A program made the translations under genes and the position numbers. Below the pieces are notes generated by a model. It had not been told where the DNA came from and did not search any database. It worked only from the letters and a program-made list of their open reading frames with translations. From Streptomyces sp. NBC_00390 (lineage in GTDB: Bacteria; Actinomycetota; Actinomycetes; Streptomycetales; Streptomycetaceae): a stretch of 64,000 nt of DNA. Below, piece by piece: positions 23,159 to 34,000 of the stretch (position 1 is the stretch's first letter; each line of letters opens with the position of its first letter). Location of the stretch: contig NZ_CP107945.1 in the NCBI RefSeq assembly GCF_036057275.1, positions 2,356,001 through 2,420,000 on the forward strand. The letters are read 5' to 3'.

Positions 23159-23713
23159 GTGACCCTGCCTTTTCTGACGGCCGACCGTGCTTTCGGCGCT
23201 GCCGACGGTTCCGACGACGTCGCACTGCCCTTCGACGACCACGACCAGTGGCGGCGGCCCTACCGTCCCGGCCCGTGGCGGGTCGGAACGGCGGCGCTGC
23301 TACTGCTGCTCGCCTCGTTCGTGCTGCTCGCCGCGATGATCATCGCTTTCGCCGGTGCTCTGCCGGGCGCGGCGGTGTGTCTGCTGATCGGTGTCATGGT
23401 GATCGCCACCGCGCTCCGGCTGCTCCGCATGGGTACCTGGGTCAGCCGGAACGGAGTGCGCAGGGTGGCGTTCTTCTCCACCACCACGCTGTCGTGGGAC
23501 CGCGCTTCGGCGCTGCGTACGGTGCAGCAGCCGGTGCGCTGGCTGGGGCTGCCGCGGACCGTGCAGGGACAGGCACTCGTCGTCGTACATCCGAACGACG
23601 AGCCGCTCCTGCTGCTCACCGACCACAACGCCGACTTCCTGTCCCGGCCCGAGGCCTTCGATCGTGCCACCGACACCGTGGAGGCCTGGGGCGACGAGTA
23701 TCGGCGCGGCTAG
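23159..23713 (+). CDS. Membrane protein with two helices and a PH-like domain, unknown function
   Basis: 184 residues, GTG start with GAGG 8-10 nt upstream. After an acidic N-terminus there are two adjacent membrane segments (~45-65 and ~67-88), then a soluble domain with alternating hydrophobic strands (WVSRNGVRRVAFFSTTTLSWDRASALR), resembling the bacterial PH-domain proteins found beside membrane helices. No function can be assigned. It converges with the gene at 23737-24189 with a 23-bp gap. Confidence 0.65.
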   Translation: MTLPFLTADRAFGAADGSDDVALPFDDHDQWRRPYRPGPWRVGTAALLLLLASFVLLAAMIIAFAGALPGAAVCLLIGVMVIATALRLLRMGTWVSRNGVRRVAFFSTTTLSWDRASALRTVQQPVRWLGLPRTVQGQALVVVHPNDEPLLLLTDHNADFLSRPEAFDRATDTVEAWGDEYRRG

Positions 23714-23736
23714 GCCTCTCGTCCGGACAGGCCGGA

Positions 23737-24189
23737 TCAGCTCGGCAGCGGCCTGCCGTCGTGCAGGGCGATCGCGCGCTGCATCGCCCTGCGCGCGCGT
23801 GGGGTGTCACGCGCATCGTGGTAGGCGACGGCCAGCCGGAACCAGCAGCGCCAGTCGTCCGGTGAATCCTCGGTCTCGGCACGGCGCTTGGCGAACACCT
23901 CGTCCGCCGAGTCCCGGTCGATACGCCCGCCGGGCGTACGGGCCAGCTCGTCCACCGGCAGCCCGCCCTCGGCGTCCAGTTCGGCGGCGAGGGCGTTGGC
24001 CTTCTTGACGAACTCGGTGTTCTTCCACAGGAACCAGACGCCGATCACCGGCAGGATCAGCACAGCGGCACCGAAGGTGACGGTCAGCGCGGTGCCTTGC
24101 TGGAGCAGCATCACACCACGGCTGCCGACCAGGACGAAGTAGACGACCAGGACGGCCGCCGTGACGAAGTACGAGATCTTTGCGCGCAT
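23737..24189 (-). CDS. Membrane protein with TPR-like C-terminus
   Basis: 150 residues. Two N-terminal membrane helices (~7-28 and ~36-55), a short coiled segment, then a C-terminal helical pair resembling a tetratricopeptide motif (DWRCWFRLAVAYHDARDTPRA). ATG at 24187-24189, 15 bp after dapB, so likely the last gene of the rpsO-pnp-peptidase-dapB unit. Function unknown. Confidence 0.7.
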   Translation of the reverse strand: MRAKISYFVTAAVLVVYFVLVGSRGVMLLQQGTALTVTFGAAVLILPVIGVWFLWKNTEFVKKANALAAELDAEGGLPVDELARTPGGRIDRDSADEVFAKRRAETEDSPDDWRCWFRLAVAYHDARDTPRARRAMQRAIALHDGRPLPS

Positions 24190-24203
24190 GGTCGAGGTCC
24201 TGC

Positions 24204-24965
<762 letters not shown>

Positions 24966-24972
24966 TTACGGG

Positions 24973-26352
24973 TTAGGAGACCGCTTCGTGGAGGCGGTCC
25001 GCCTGCTTGTCCTTGAGCGGGCCGATCACCGACAGCGACGGGCGCTGTCCCAGTACGTCGCGGGCCACCGCGCGTACCTCGTCGGGGGTGACCGCGGATA
25101 TGCGGGCGAGCATCTCGTCGACCGACATCTGCGAGCCCCAGCACAGTTCGCTCTTGCCGATGCGGTTCATCAGCGCGCCCGTGTCCTCCAGGCCCAGCAC
25201 GGTGGAACCGGAGAGCTGGCCGACGGCGCGGCTGATCTCGTCGTCCGCGAGGCCCTCGGAGGCGACCCGGTCGAGCTCGTCGCGGCAGATCTTGAGGACG
25301 TCGTGGACCTGGCTCGGGCGGCAGCCCGCGTAGACGCCGAACAGGCCGGTGTCGGCGAAGCCCGAGGTGTACGAGTACACGCTGTAGGCGAGACCGCGCT
25401 TCTCCCGGACCTCCTGGAACAGCCGCGAGGACATACCGCCGCCGAGCGCGGTGTTCAGCACGCCGAGCGCCCAGCGGCGCTCGTCGGTGCGGGCGAGGCC
25501 CGGCATGCCGAGCACGACGTGTGCCTGCTCGGTCCTGCGGCTTTGCAGGTCGACGCGGCCCGCGGTGCGCAGGGCACGGTGTCCGTCCCGGGGCGGGGTG
25601 GGGACCGCGTCCGTACGGGACAGGGCGCCGGCCTGCTCGAAGGCGCGGCGGACCTGTCGTACGACCGTCTGGTGGTCGATGTTGCCCGCTGCTGCGACGA
25701 CGAGGTGGGTCGGGTCGTAGTGCTTCTTGTAGAAGCGGCGGACACGGTCCGCGCCGAGTGCGTTGACCGTGTCGACGGTGCCGAGGACCGGACGGCCCAG
25801 CGGGGTGTCGCCGAACATGGTGTGCGCGAACAGGTCGTGCACGCAGTCGCCCGGGTCGTCCTCGGTCATCGCGATCTCTTCGAGAATCACGCCCCGCTCG
25901 GCGTCGACGTCCTCCTGCAGGATCAGCGAGCCGGTGAGCATGTCGCAGACCACGTCGATGGCGAGCGGCAGATCGGTGTCGAGCACCCGTGCGTAGTAGC
26001 AGGTGTACTCCTTCGCCGTGAAGGCGTTCATCTCGCCGCCGACCGCGTCGATCGCGGACGAGATGTCGAGGGCGGAGCGCTTGTGCGTGCCCTTGAACAG
26101 GAGGTGCTCGAGGTAGTGCGTGGCGCCGCCGAGTGAGGGCGTCTCGTCGCGTGAGCCGACGTTCGCCCAGATCCCGAAGGTGGCGGAGCGCACGGAGGGC
26201 AGGGACTCGGTGACGATACGCAGTCCGCCGGGAAGCGTGGTGCGACGGACCGTACCGATGCCGTCCTTGCCGGGGAGAAGTGTTTGGGTACGGGCGACGG
26301 CCCGCGCCTCCGAGGAGGTGCGGGCCGTCGTCCTGGAACTACGGGACGTCAC
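24973..26352 (-). CDS. M16-family zinc metallopeptidase (pitrilysin/processing-peptidase like)
   Basis: 459 residues. Zinc motif HYLEH (inverted HxxEH) near residue 82 in [17 protein letters not shown], with downstream Glu in the ECTCYYARV-containing helix. Second M16 half (~200-440) with the conserved R..Y pair in [12 protein letters not shown]. The start codon GTG (26350-26352) overlaps the pnp stop as GTGA, so translation is probably coupled. The family is fixed next to pnp in actinobacteria; its substrate in Streptomyces is unknown to me. Confidence 0.9.
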   Translation of the reverse strand: MTSRSSRTTARTSSEARAVARTQTLLPGKDGIGTVRRTTLPGGLRIVTESLPSVRSATFGIWANVGSRDETPSLGGATHYLEHLLFKGTHKRSALDISSAIDAVGGEMNAFTAKEYTCYYARVLDTDLPLAIDVVCDMLTGSLILQEDVDAERGVILEEIAMTEDDPGDCVHDLFAHTMFGDTPLGRPVLGTVDTVNALGADRVRRFYKKHYDPTHLVVAAAGNIDHQTVVRQVRRAFEQAGALSRTDAVPTPPRDGHRALRTAGRVDLQSRRTEQAHVVLGMPGLARTDERRWALGVLNTALGGGMSSRLFQEVREKRGLAYSVYSYTSGFADTGLFGVYAGCRPSQVHDVLKICRDELDRVASEGLADDEISRAVGQLSGSTVLGLEDTGALMNRIGKSELCWGSQMSVDEMLARISAVTPDEVRAVARDVLGQRPSLSVIGPLKDKQADRLHEAVS

Positions 26353-28571
26353 TTGGCGGCGTCGTCCTTCGTCTCGGGGTCCGAGCTCTCTTCGCCCTCG
26401 ATCACGGGGATCAGGGAGAGCTTGCCGCGGGAGTCGATCTCGGCGATCTCGACCTGGACCTTGGAGCCCACGGCGACGACGTCCTCGACGTTCTCCACGC
26501 GCTTGCCGCCGGCAAGCTTGCGGATCTGCGAGATGTGCAGCAGGCCGTCCTTGCCCGGGAGCAGGGACACGAACGCACCGAAGGTGGTCGTCTTGACGAC
26601 CGTGCCCAGGTAGCGCTCGCCGACCTCCGGCATGGTCGGGTTGGCGATGCCGTTGATCGTGGCGCGGGCGGCCTCGGCGGCCGGCCCGTCGGCGGCACCG
26701 ATGTAGATGGTGCCGTCGTCCTCGATCGTGATGTCGGCGCCGGTGTCCTCCTGGATCTGGTTGATCATCTTGCCCTTGGGGCCGATGACCTCACCGATCT
26801 TGTCCACCGGGATCTTGACCGTGATGATCCGCGGGGCGTTCGGGGACATCTCGTCCGGGACGTCGATGGCCTCGTTCATCACGTCGAGGATGTGGAGGCG
26901 GGCGTCGCGGGCCTGCTTCAGCGCGGCGGCCAGGACCGAGGCGGGGATGCCGTCGAGCTTGGTGTCGAGCTGGAGCGCGGTGACGAAGGTCTTCGTACCG
27001 GCGACCTTGAAGTCCATGTCACCGAAGGCGTCCTCCGCACCGAGGATGTCGGTGAGGGCGACGTAGTGCGTCTCGCCGTCGATCTCCTGGGAGATCAGAC
27101 CCATGGCGATACCGGCGACGGGGGCCTTGAGCGGCACACCGGCGTTCAGCAGCGACATGGTGGAGGCGCAGACCGAGCCCATGGACGTCGAGCCGTTGGA
27201 GCCCAGCGCCTCGGAGACCTGGCGGATCGCGTACGGGAACTCCTCGCGCGACGGCAGCACCGGCACGATGGCGCGCTCGGCGAGCGCACCGTGGCCGATC
27301 TCGCGGCGCTTGGGCGAGCCCACGCGGCCGGTCTCACCGACGGAGTACGGCGGGAAGTTGTAGTTGTGCATGTAGCGCTTGCGGGTCACCGGGGAGAGGG
27401 TGTCCAGCTGCTGCTCCATACGGAGCATGTTGAGGGTGGTGACGCCCAGGATCTGGGTCTCGCCACGCTCGAACAGAGCCGAGCCGTGCACGCGCGGGAT
27501 GGCCTCGACCTCGGCGGCGAGCGTACGGATGTCCGTGACGCCACGGCCGTCGATGCGGACCTTCTCCTTGATGACGCGTTCGCGGACCAGCTTCTTGGTC
27601 AGCGCGCGGTAGGCACCGGAGATCTCCTTCTCGCGGCCCTCGAACTGCGGGAGCAGCTTCTCGGCGGCGATCTCCTTGATGCGGTCGAGCTCGGCCTCGC
27701 GCTCCTGCTTGCCGGCAATGGTCAGCGCCTGGGCGAGCTCACCCTTGACAGCGGCAGTCAGCGCCTCCAGGACGTCGTCCTGGTAGTCGAGGAAGACCGG
27801 GAAGTCGCCGGTCGGCTTGGCAGCCTTGGCGGCGAGGTCCGACTGAGCCTTGCACAGGACCTTGATGAAGGGCTTGGCAGCCTCGAGACCTGCGGCGACG
27901 ACCTCCTCGGTCGGCGCCTCGGCGCCGCCCTTGACAAGCTCGATCGTCTTCTCGGTGGCCTCGGCCTCGACCATCATGATCGCGACGTCGCCGTCCTCCA
28001 GGACGCGACCGGCGACCACCATGTCGAAGACGGCGTCCTCGAGTTCGGTGTGCGTCGGGAAGGCGACCCACTGGCCCTTGATCAGGGCGACACGGGTGCC
28101 GCCGATCGGGCCGGAGAAGGGCAGGCCGGCCAGCTGCGTGGAGCAGGAGGCGGCGTTGATCGCGACCACGTCGTACAGGTGGTCGGGGTTGAGCGCCATG
28201 ATCGTCTCGACGATCTGGATCTCATTGCGCAGGCCCTTCTTGAAGGACGGGCGCAGCGGGCGGTCGATCAGGCGGCAGGTGAGGATCGCGTCCTCGGAGG
28301 GCCGGCCCTCACGACGGAAGAAGGAGCCGGGGATCTTACCGGCTGCGTACATCCGCTCCTCGACGTCCACCGTCAGGGGGAAGAAGTCGAGCTGGTCCTT
28401 CGGCTTCTTGGAAGCCGTGGTGGCCGACAGCACCATGGTGTCGTCGTCCAGGTACGCCACGGCGGAGCCGGCGGCCTGCTTGGCCAGGCGGCCCGTCTCG
28501 AAGCGGATGGTGCGGGTGCCGAAAGTGCCGTTGTCAATGACGGCCTCGGCGTAGTGGGTCTCGTTCTCCAC
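26349..28571 (-). CDS. pnp: Polynucleotide phosphorylase (guanosine pentaphosphate synthetase I)
   Basis: 740 residues. Phosphorolytic 3'-5' exonuclease and, in Streptomyces, the RNA 3'-tailing polymerase; older literature also names it GpsI. Two RNase PH domains (~20-235 and ~350-580; core [16 protein letters not shown] phosphate-binding region near 475), KH domain with GPKG ([20 protein letters not shown]) and S1 domain ([18 protein letters not shown]) at the C-terminus. The 274-bp gap to rpsO holds a processing hairpin and probably a second promoter, as reported for the S. coelicolor rpsO-pnp operon. Confidence 0.97.
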   Translation of the reverse strand: MENETHYAEAVIDNGTFGTRTIRFETGRLAKQAAGSAVAYLDDDTMVLSATTASKKPKDQLDFFPLTVDVEERMYAAGKIPGSFFRREGRPSEDAILTCRLIDRPLRPSFKKGLRNEIQIVETIMALNPDHLYDVVAINAASCSTQLAGLPFSGPIGGTRVALIKGQWVAFPTHTELEDAVFDMVVAGRVLEDGDVAIMMVEAEATEKTIELVKGGAEAPTEEVVAAGLEAAKPFIKVLCKAQSDLAAKAAKPTGDFPVFLDYQDDVLEALTAAVKGELAQALTIAGKQEREAELDRIKEIAAEKLLPQFEGREKEISGAYRALTKKLVRERVIKEKVRIDGRGVTDIRTLAAEVEAIPRVHGSALFERGETQILGVTTLNMLRMEQQLDTLSPVTRKRYMHNYNFPPYSVGETGRVGSPKRREIGHGALAERAIVPVLPSREEFPYAIRQVSEALGSNGSTSMGSVCASTMSLLNAGVPLKAPVAGIAMGLISQEIDGETHYVALTDILGAEDAFGDMDFKVAGTKTFVTALQLDTKLDGIPASVLAAALKQARDARLHILDVMNEAIDVPDEMSPNAPRIITVKIPVDKIGEVIGPKGKMINQIQEDTGADITIEDDGTIYIGAADGPAAEAARATINGIANPTMPEVGERYLGTVVKTTTFGAFVSLLPGKDGLLHISQIRKLAGGKRVENVEDVVAVGSKVQVEIAEIDSRGKLSLIPVIEGEESSDPETKDDAAK

Positions 28572-28798
28572 TAGCGGTTTCTCCTACGTTTCGTCTTTTC
28601 GTCCATGCACCCGTGTGGTGGAGGACGATGATGGAGAAGCGCGCCTGGGGTGCGGGCCGGTCTTCGATCGAAGCACCCGGATTGTGGTGTCCGGGGGCCA
28701 CTACCGAGGACCGGCGGCGAGGAGGCGGCTTCTCGCTCGATGGATGTGGCGTTGTGTGACCAGACTAATTGGCGTCCGGCACATCGCGCACGTACAGC

Positions 28799-28836
28799 AA
28801 AGGGAGCGGCCCCCTAAGAGTGGGAACCGCTCCCTT
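28799..28836 (-). terminator. rpsO-pnp intergenic hairpin
   Basis: Arms aagggagcgg/ccgctccctt around an 18-nt loop, 10 bp past the rpsO stop. In S. coelicolor the hairpin at this place is an RNase III cleavage site and partial terminator controlling pnp; the same role is inferred here. Confidence 0.75.
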
Positions 28837-28845
28837 CACGGCGTC

Positions 28846-29136
28846 TTACTTGGCACCGCCGGCCGCGCCACGGCGGATGCCGAGGCGGTCGACCAGGGTA
28901 CGGAAGCGCTGGATGTCCTTCTTGGCCAGGTACTGCAGCAGGCGGCGGCGCTGGCCGACCAGGATCAGCAGACCACGACGGGAGTGGTGGTCGTGCTTGT
29001 GGGTCTTGAGGTGCTCGGTCAGGTCCGAGATACGGCGGGAGAGCATCGCGACCTGGACCTCGGGGGAGCCGGTGTCGCCCTCCTTGGTGCCGAACTCGGC
29101 GATGAGCTGCTTCTTCGTGGCGGCGTCGAGAGACAC
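28846..29136 (-). CDS. rpsO: 30S ribosomal protein S15
   Basis: 96 residues with 16S-binding signatures GSPEVQVA and [25 protein letters not shown] region. ATG preceded by GAGGAG. First gene of the rpsO-pnp unit; its promoter must lie in 29137-29300, after the eccD stop. Confidence 0.98.
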   Translation of the reverse strand: MSLDAATKKQLIAEFGTKEGDTGSPEVQVAMLSRRISDLTEHLKTHKHDHHSRRGLLILVGQRRRLLQYLAKKDIQRFRTLVDRLGIRRGAAGGAK

Positions 29137-29301
29137 TCGGTACTCCTCATGGTGTTCGTGCGCCCACGAGTGCCCCTGGTCTTTGTCTCAGGGGAGCTTC
29201 CGTGACTCGGAGGCGAAGGTCCGATGAGCGCTGCACTCCGGAATCTGCGGGACTCCGGGTATCGCGTACACAAACGGCCGTCACACAGCGTACCAGCCGC
29301 T

Positions 29302-30801
29302 TCAGGACGTCAGCGCCCGGATCGAGTGGTAGACGTCGAACACGGCGAGGCACAGGGGGATGAGCGTCAGCAGCACGAACGCCTCGGCGATCTCCAGGAA
29401 ACGCCCCCAGAACGGCGTGACACCCTTGCGCGGCACGATCAGCCCGATGGCGATGATCAGCGCAGCGATTCCGGCGACAGCGGCGGCCAGCCAGATCGTA
29501 CGGATGTCGAGAGCCGCGCTGTCGCCCCTCAGGGCGTCGCGCATCAGTGCCGCCGGAGGGTTCAGGCACAGCCCCAGCCCGAGCAGCGCGAGGGAGCCGA
29601 GACCCGCCGCGAGGGCGCAGCCGACCTGGGCCGTGTAGCGGAAGAGGTGGGCGCGCATCAGCATGGCGACGCCGGTGGCGAGAGCCAGCAGCTGGCCCCA
29701 CACGTTGTCCGAGAAGCCGAGCACCGCCGAGGATCCGACGGCGACGAGGGCGCAGCCGCCGACGAGGCCCACCAGCAGCTCGTGGCCGCGCCGTGCCTGG
29801 GCGGCGATGCGCTCGCCGTCGACGGGCCCCTGGGGCTCGGGGTCGGACCCGTAGTCACCGACGGAGGTCCGGGGCGGCTCGAAGCCGATAGGAAGGCGGG
29901 CGAAGCGTGTGGAGAGGCCGGGCAAAAAGGCGAGGGCGCCCACGGCGAGCGGCGAGCACGCCGCGGCGGTCTCGGTCGGCTCCAGCTTGGTCAGGATGGC
30001 GACGAAGGTCACCAGCAGGCCGATGCCGGCAGCGAAGACGAACGCCACGAAGGGGCCGTCCCCGGCCGGCGCGACGATCATGAGGATCACGGCCACGACG
30101 AGGACGGCGGCGCAGGCGAGCAGGAACTGCAGCCTGCCGATGCCCTGCCCCTCCGCCGGCGCAAGAAGACCGGCGCCGGCCACAGCGGCATTGGCCATGG
30201 CACCGATACCCAGAGCGACGGCCGAGCCGCGGTCGTCGTACACCCGGGCGCGCACGCCGGCCAGGGCGAGCAGCAGGACGCCGGTGACGGCCGCCAGGAT
30301 GCCCGGCAGGCCGTGCATGTCGTGCCGCGGGTCGGCGCTCCACAGGACGAAGGCGACCAGCACCAGCAGGACCGAACCGCCGAAGAGCCCGGCGCCGCGC
30401 ATCAGGCTGTCGGTCCACAGCGTGCGGTCGCGGGCGACCGCGGAGGCGACGGCATCGGAGACATCGTCGAAGACGGCCGGCGGCAGCGACTCGGCGAAGG
30501 GCCGCAGGGAGAGCAGTTCGCCGTCGAGGATCCGCTGGGCGGCGAGCGAACGGGAGCCGTCGAGCACGGTGCCGTCGCGGCGCACCAGGTGGTAGCCGAC
30601 GGGAGCGCCCGGTGCCGGGCTCTGTCCGGACAGGCGCAGGAGCTCCGGGTAGAGGTCCGCGACGGGGATGTCCTCGGGCAGTGCCACGTCGACGCGCCCG
30701 TCCGGCGCGACGACCGTGACCCGGCAGAAGCCGGTGCCGCCGCTGGACGGAGTCGCGGGAGCCGGCTGGCCGGCTCCGGTGGGCGCGGCTGGGGCCGTCA
30801 T
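29302..30801 (-). CDS. eccD: Type VII secretion integral membrane protein EccD
   Basis: 499 residues from the ATG at 30799-30801. N-terminal ubiquitin-like (YukD) domain at ~20-100 (RVTVVAPDGRVDVALPEDIPVADLYPELL), then about eleven closely packed hydrophobic helices to the C-terminus, the architecture of EccD channel subunits. The frame is open a further 32 codons upstream but without Streptomyces-like codon use. It is divergent from eccC across 224 bp and transcribed toward rpsO. Confidence 0.92.
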   Translation of the reverse strand: MTAPAAPTGAGQPAPATPSSGGTGFCRVTVVAPDGRVDVALPEDIPVADLYPELLRLSGQSPAPGAPVGYHLVRRDGTVLDGSRSLAAQRILDGELLSLRPFAESLPPAVFDDVSDAVASAVARDRTLWTDSLMRGAGLFGGSVLLVLVAFVLWSADPRHDMHGLPGILAAVTGVLLLALAGVRARVYDDRGSAVALGIGAMANAAVAGAGLLAPAEGQGIGRLQFLLACAAVLVVAVILMIVAPAGDGPFVAFVFAAGIGLLVTFVAILTKLEPTETAAACSPLAVGALAFLPGLSTRFARLPIGFEPPRTSVGDYGSDPEPQGPVDGERIAAQARRGHELLVGLVGGCALVAVGSSAVLGFSDNVWGQLLALATGVAMLMRAHLFRYTAQVGCALAAGLGSLALLGLGLCLNPPAALMRDALRGDSAALDIRTIWLAAAVAGIAALIIAIGLIVPRKGVTPFWGRFLEIAEAFVLLTLIPLCLAVFDVYHSIRALTS

Positions 30802-31025
30802 ACTCACCTGCTGCTTCCCCTCGTGAATCTCTCGGATCGTTGGACTGGCGTTGCGCTCCGAATGACCCTTTTTTTGCGGTAGTTCATGGGTGCGCAAACA
30901 CGTCGCGCCACCCTACCGCCCACCCGTTACCTCGTACGCCAGTAGGATCCCTCACCGCGGATGGAACCCGTCGCCACGGGGGCGCCGATAGGAACATTTC
31001 CATCCGGCAAGGGAATTGGTGAGCT

Positions 31026-34000
31026 GTGAGTCAGATCGTCGTCAAGCGCCCACCACGGGCCCTGCCGTCCGAAGTACCCAGCGAGCAGGTGCAGGTGCAA
31101 CCCCCGCCCGAACTGCCCAGAGGGCAGCAGGAGGGCGCACTCATGCAGTTGCTGCCGATGCTGGGTATGGGCGGTTCGGTCGTCTTCTTCTTCATGACGC
31201 CGAATCCCATCATGCGGATCATGGGCATGATCATGATCGCGTCCACGGTCGGCATGGCCATCGCCATGCTCGTGCGCTACCGGCGCGGCACCCAGGGGCA
31301 GCTGGCAGATCTGCGGCGCGACTACCTGAAGTACCTGACGCAGACCAGGCGCAGCGTGCTGCGCACCGCGAGTCTTCAGCGGGATGCACAGTTCTATCTC
31401 CACCCCTCCCCCGAGCAGTTGTGGGCGCTGGTCGCCGAAGGCAGCCGGGTGTGGGAACGCCGTGTCGGCGATCCCGACTTCGCACAGGTACGCATCGGCC
31501 TGGGAAGCCAGCAGCTGGCCACCCCCCTCATCGCCCCCGACACCGCCCCCGTCGATGACCTCGAGCCGCTCACGGCCGGAGCGATGCAGCAGTTCCTCAC
31601 CGCGCACGGCACCCTTGACGGCCTGCCCATGGCCGTATCGCTGCGCGCCTTCTACCACTTGACGGTGAGCGGTGAGCCGGAGTCCGTCCGGTCGGCGGCC
31701 CGCGCGATGGTCGGGTCGCTCGCCTCCCTGCATTCCCCCGAGGACCTGGTCATCGCCATCGCCGCCGGGTCGGAAGCGGCTGCGCAGTGGGAGTGGGCGA
31801 AGTGGCTCCCGCACGTCCAGGCCCCGGGTGCCGGCGACGGCGCGGGCAGCCGGCGGATGATCACCACCGATGCACGGGACCTGCAGGACATGCTCGCCGG
31901 GCGTCTCGACGGACGCCCGCGCTTCCAGGGCGGCAATCACCCGCTCCTGGACCAGCCGCACATCGTCGTCGTGCTCGACGGACAGTCGATTCCCGCCATG
32001 TCGGCGCTCGCGGCGGCTGAGGGTCTGCAGGGTGTGACCATCATCGAGGTCGTGCCGGGCGAAATGACCGGCGCTCGCGGCGGGTTGTCGGTGGTCGTGC
32101 ACCGTGATTCGCTGCAGCTGGAGTCGGGACACGGCCTGGTGTACGACGGAGCACCCGACCGGCTGAGTCTCGAAGCCGCCGAGGCGCTCGCCCGCCAACT
32201 CGCGCCCCTTCGGGTCGCCTCGGGCTCGGACGACGACGAACCCCTGCTCGCCAACCTCGACTTCACCGACCTTCTGAACCTCGGTGACGCGGCGTCCGTC
32301 GATGTGAGCCGTACCTGGCGCCCCCGTTCCCAGTCGGAGCGGCTGCGCGTACCGATCGGCGTGGGCGAGGACGGCGCGCCCGTGATGCTCGATCTCAAGG
32401 AAGCGGCTCAGGAGGGCATGGGCCCGCACGGCCTGTGCGTGGGTGCCACCGGTTCCGGCAAGTCCGAGCTGCTGCGCACGCTCGTGCTGGGCCTTGCCGT
32501 CACACACTCCTCGGAGACGCTCAACTTCGTCCTCGCGGACTTCAAGGGTGGCGCCACCTTCGCCGGTATGTCCCAGATGCCCCACGTCGCGGCGGTGATC
32601 ACCAACCTGGCGGACGATCTGACCCTGGTGGACCGCATGGGCGACTCCATCCGCGGTGAGCTGAACCGCCGCCAGGAGATGCTGCGTGACGCCGGCAACT
32701 ACGCCAACATCCACGACTACGAGAAGGCGCGCGCCGCCGGCGCCCCGCTGCAGCCCATCCCGTCGCTCGTTCTCGTCATCGACGAGTTCAGCGAACTCCT
32801 CACCGCCATGCCGGACTTCATCGAGATGTTCGTGCAGATCGGACGTATCGGACGTTCGCTGGGCGTCCATCTGCTGCTGGCGTCCCAGCGGCTGGAGGAG
32901 GGCCGTCTGCGGGGACTCGAGACGTACCTGTCGTACCGGATCGGTCTGCGCACCTTCTCCGCGGCCGAGTCGCGTGCGGCGATCGGCGTGCCCGACGCCT
33001 ACCAGCTGCCCAATGTGCCTGGTTCCGGGTACCTGAAGTTCGGTACGGACGAGATGGTGCGCTTCAAGGCGGCGTACGTCTCCGGGGTGTACCGCGACAA
33101 CCAGCACACGGCTGTCGCCGGTGGTCCCCTTCCGGTGGACCGCAGGCCGGTGCCGTTCACCGCGGCCCCCGTCCCGGTCCGCTACATCGAACCCACCTCC
33201 CAGACACGGGTGCCGGACGCACGGACGGCCGAGGACGACGCGCTCGCGGACTCCGTACTCGATGTGATCGTGCGGCGGCTCGAGGGCCGGGGCGCGGAGG
33301 CGCATCAGGTGTGGCTGCCGCCGCTGGACAACCCGCCGCCGCTGGACGCCCTCCTGCCCGGCCTTGCCGATGTGGAGGGCCGCGGTCTGACGCAGCCCGG
33401 GTACGAGGGCGCCGGCCGGCTCGTCGTACCGCTGGGCGTCGTCGACAAGCCGTACGAGCAGCGCCGCGACACCCTCTACCGGGACTTCTCCGGCGCGGCC
33501 GGCCACATGCAGATCGTGGGCGGTCCGCAGTCGGGCAAGTCGACCCTGCTGAGGACGATCGTCTCGGCCTTCGCGCTGACTCACACTCCGCAGGAAGTGC
33601 AGTTCTACGGCCTCGACTTCGGCGGTGGCGGCTTGTCGTCCGTCGCGGGCCTGCCGCACGTGGGTGGCGTCGCATCGCGCCTCGACCCGGAGAAGGTGCG
33701 GCGCACGGTGGCCGAGGTGTACGGCATCCTGGCGCGGCGCGAGGAGTTCTTCCGCAGCTCGGGCGTCGATTCGATCGCCACGTACCGCAGGCTGCGGGCG
33801 CGCGGAGAGATCTCCGCCACGGAGCAGCCGTGGGGTGACGTCTTCCTGGTCATCGACGGCTGGGGCAACTTCCGCACCGACTACGAAGGCCTGGAGCCTG
33901 CCGTCGTGGACATCGCGGCGCGCGGACTGGGCTACGGCATCCACGTGATCCTCACGGCGTCGCGTTCGATGGAGGTCCGCTCCAACCTCAAGGACCACCT

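Noticed and set aside
30943..30948. TAGGAT as -10 box for eccC
   Set aside because: No acceptable -35 at 16-18 bp; one hexamer in this GC-rich background is not enough.
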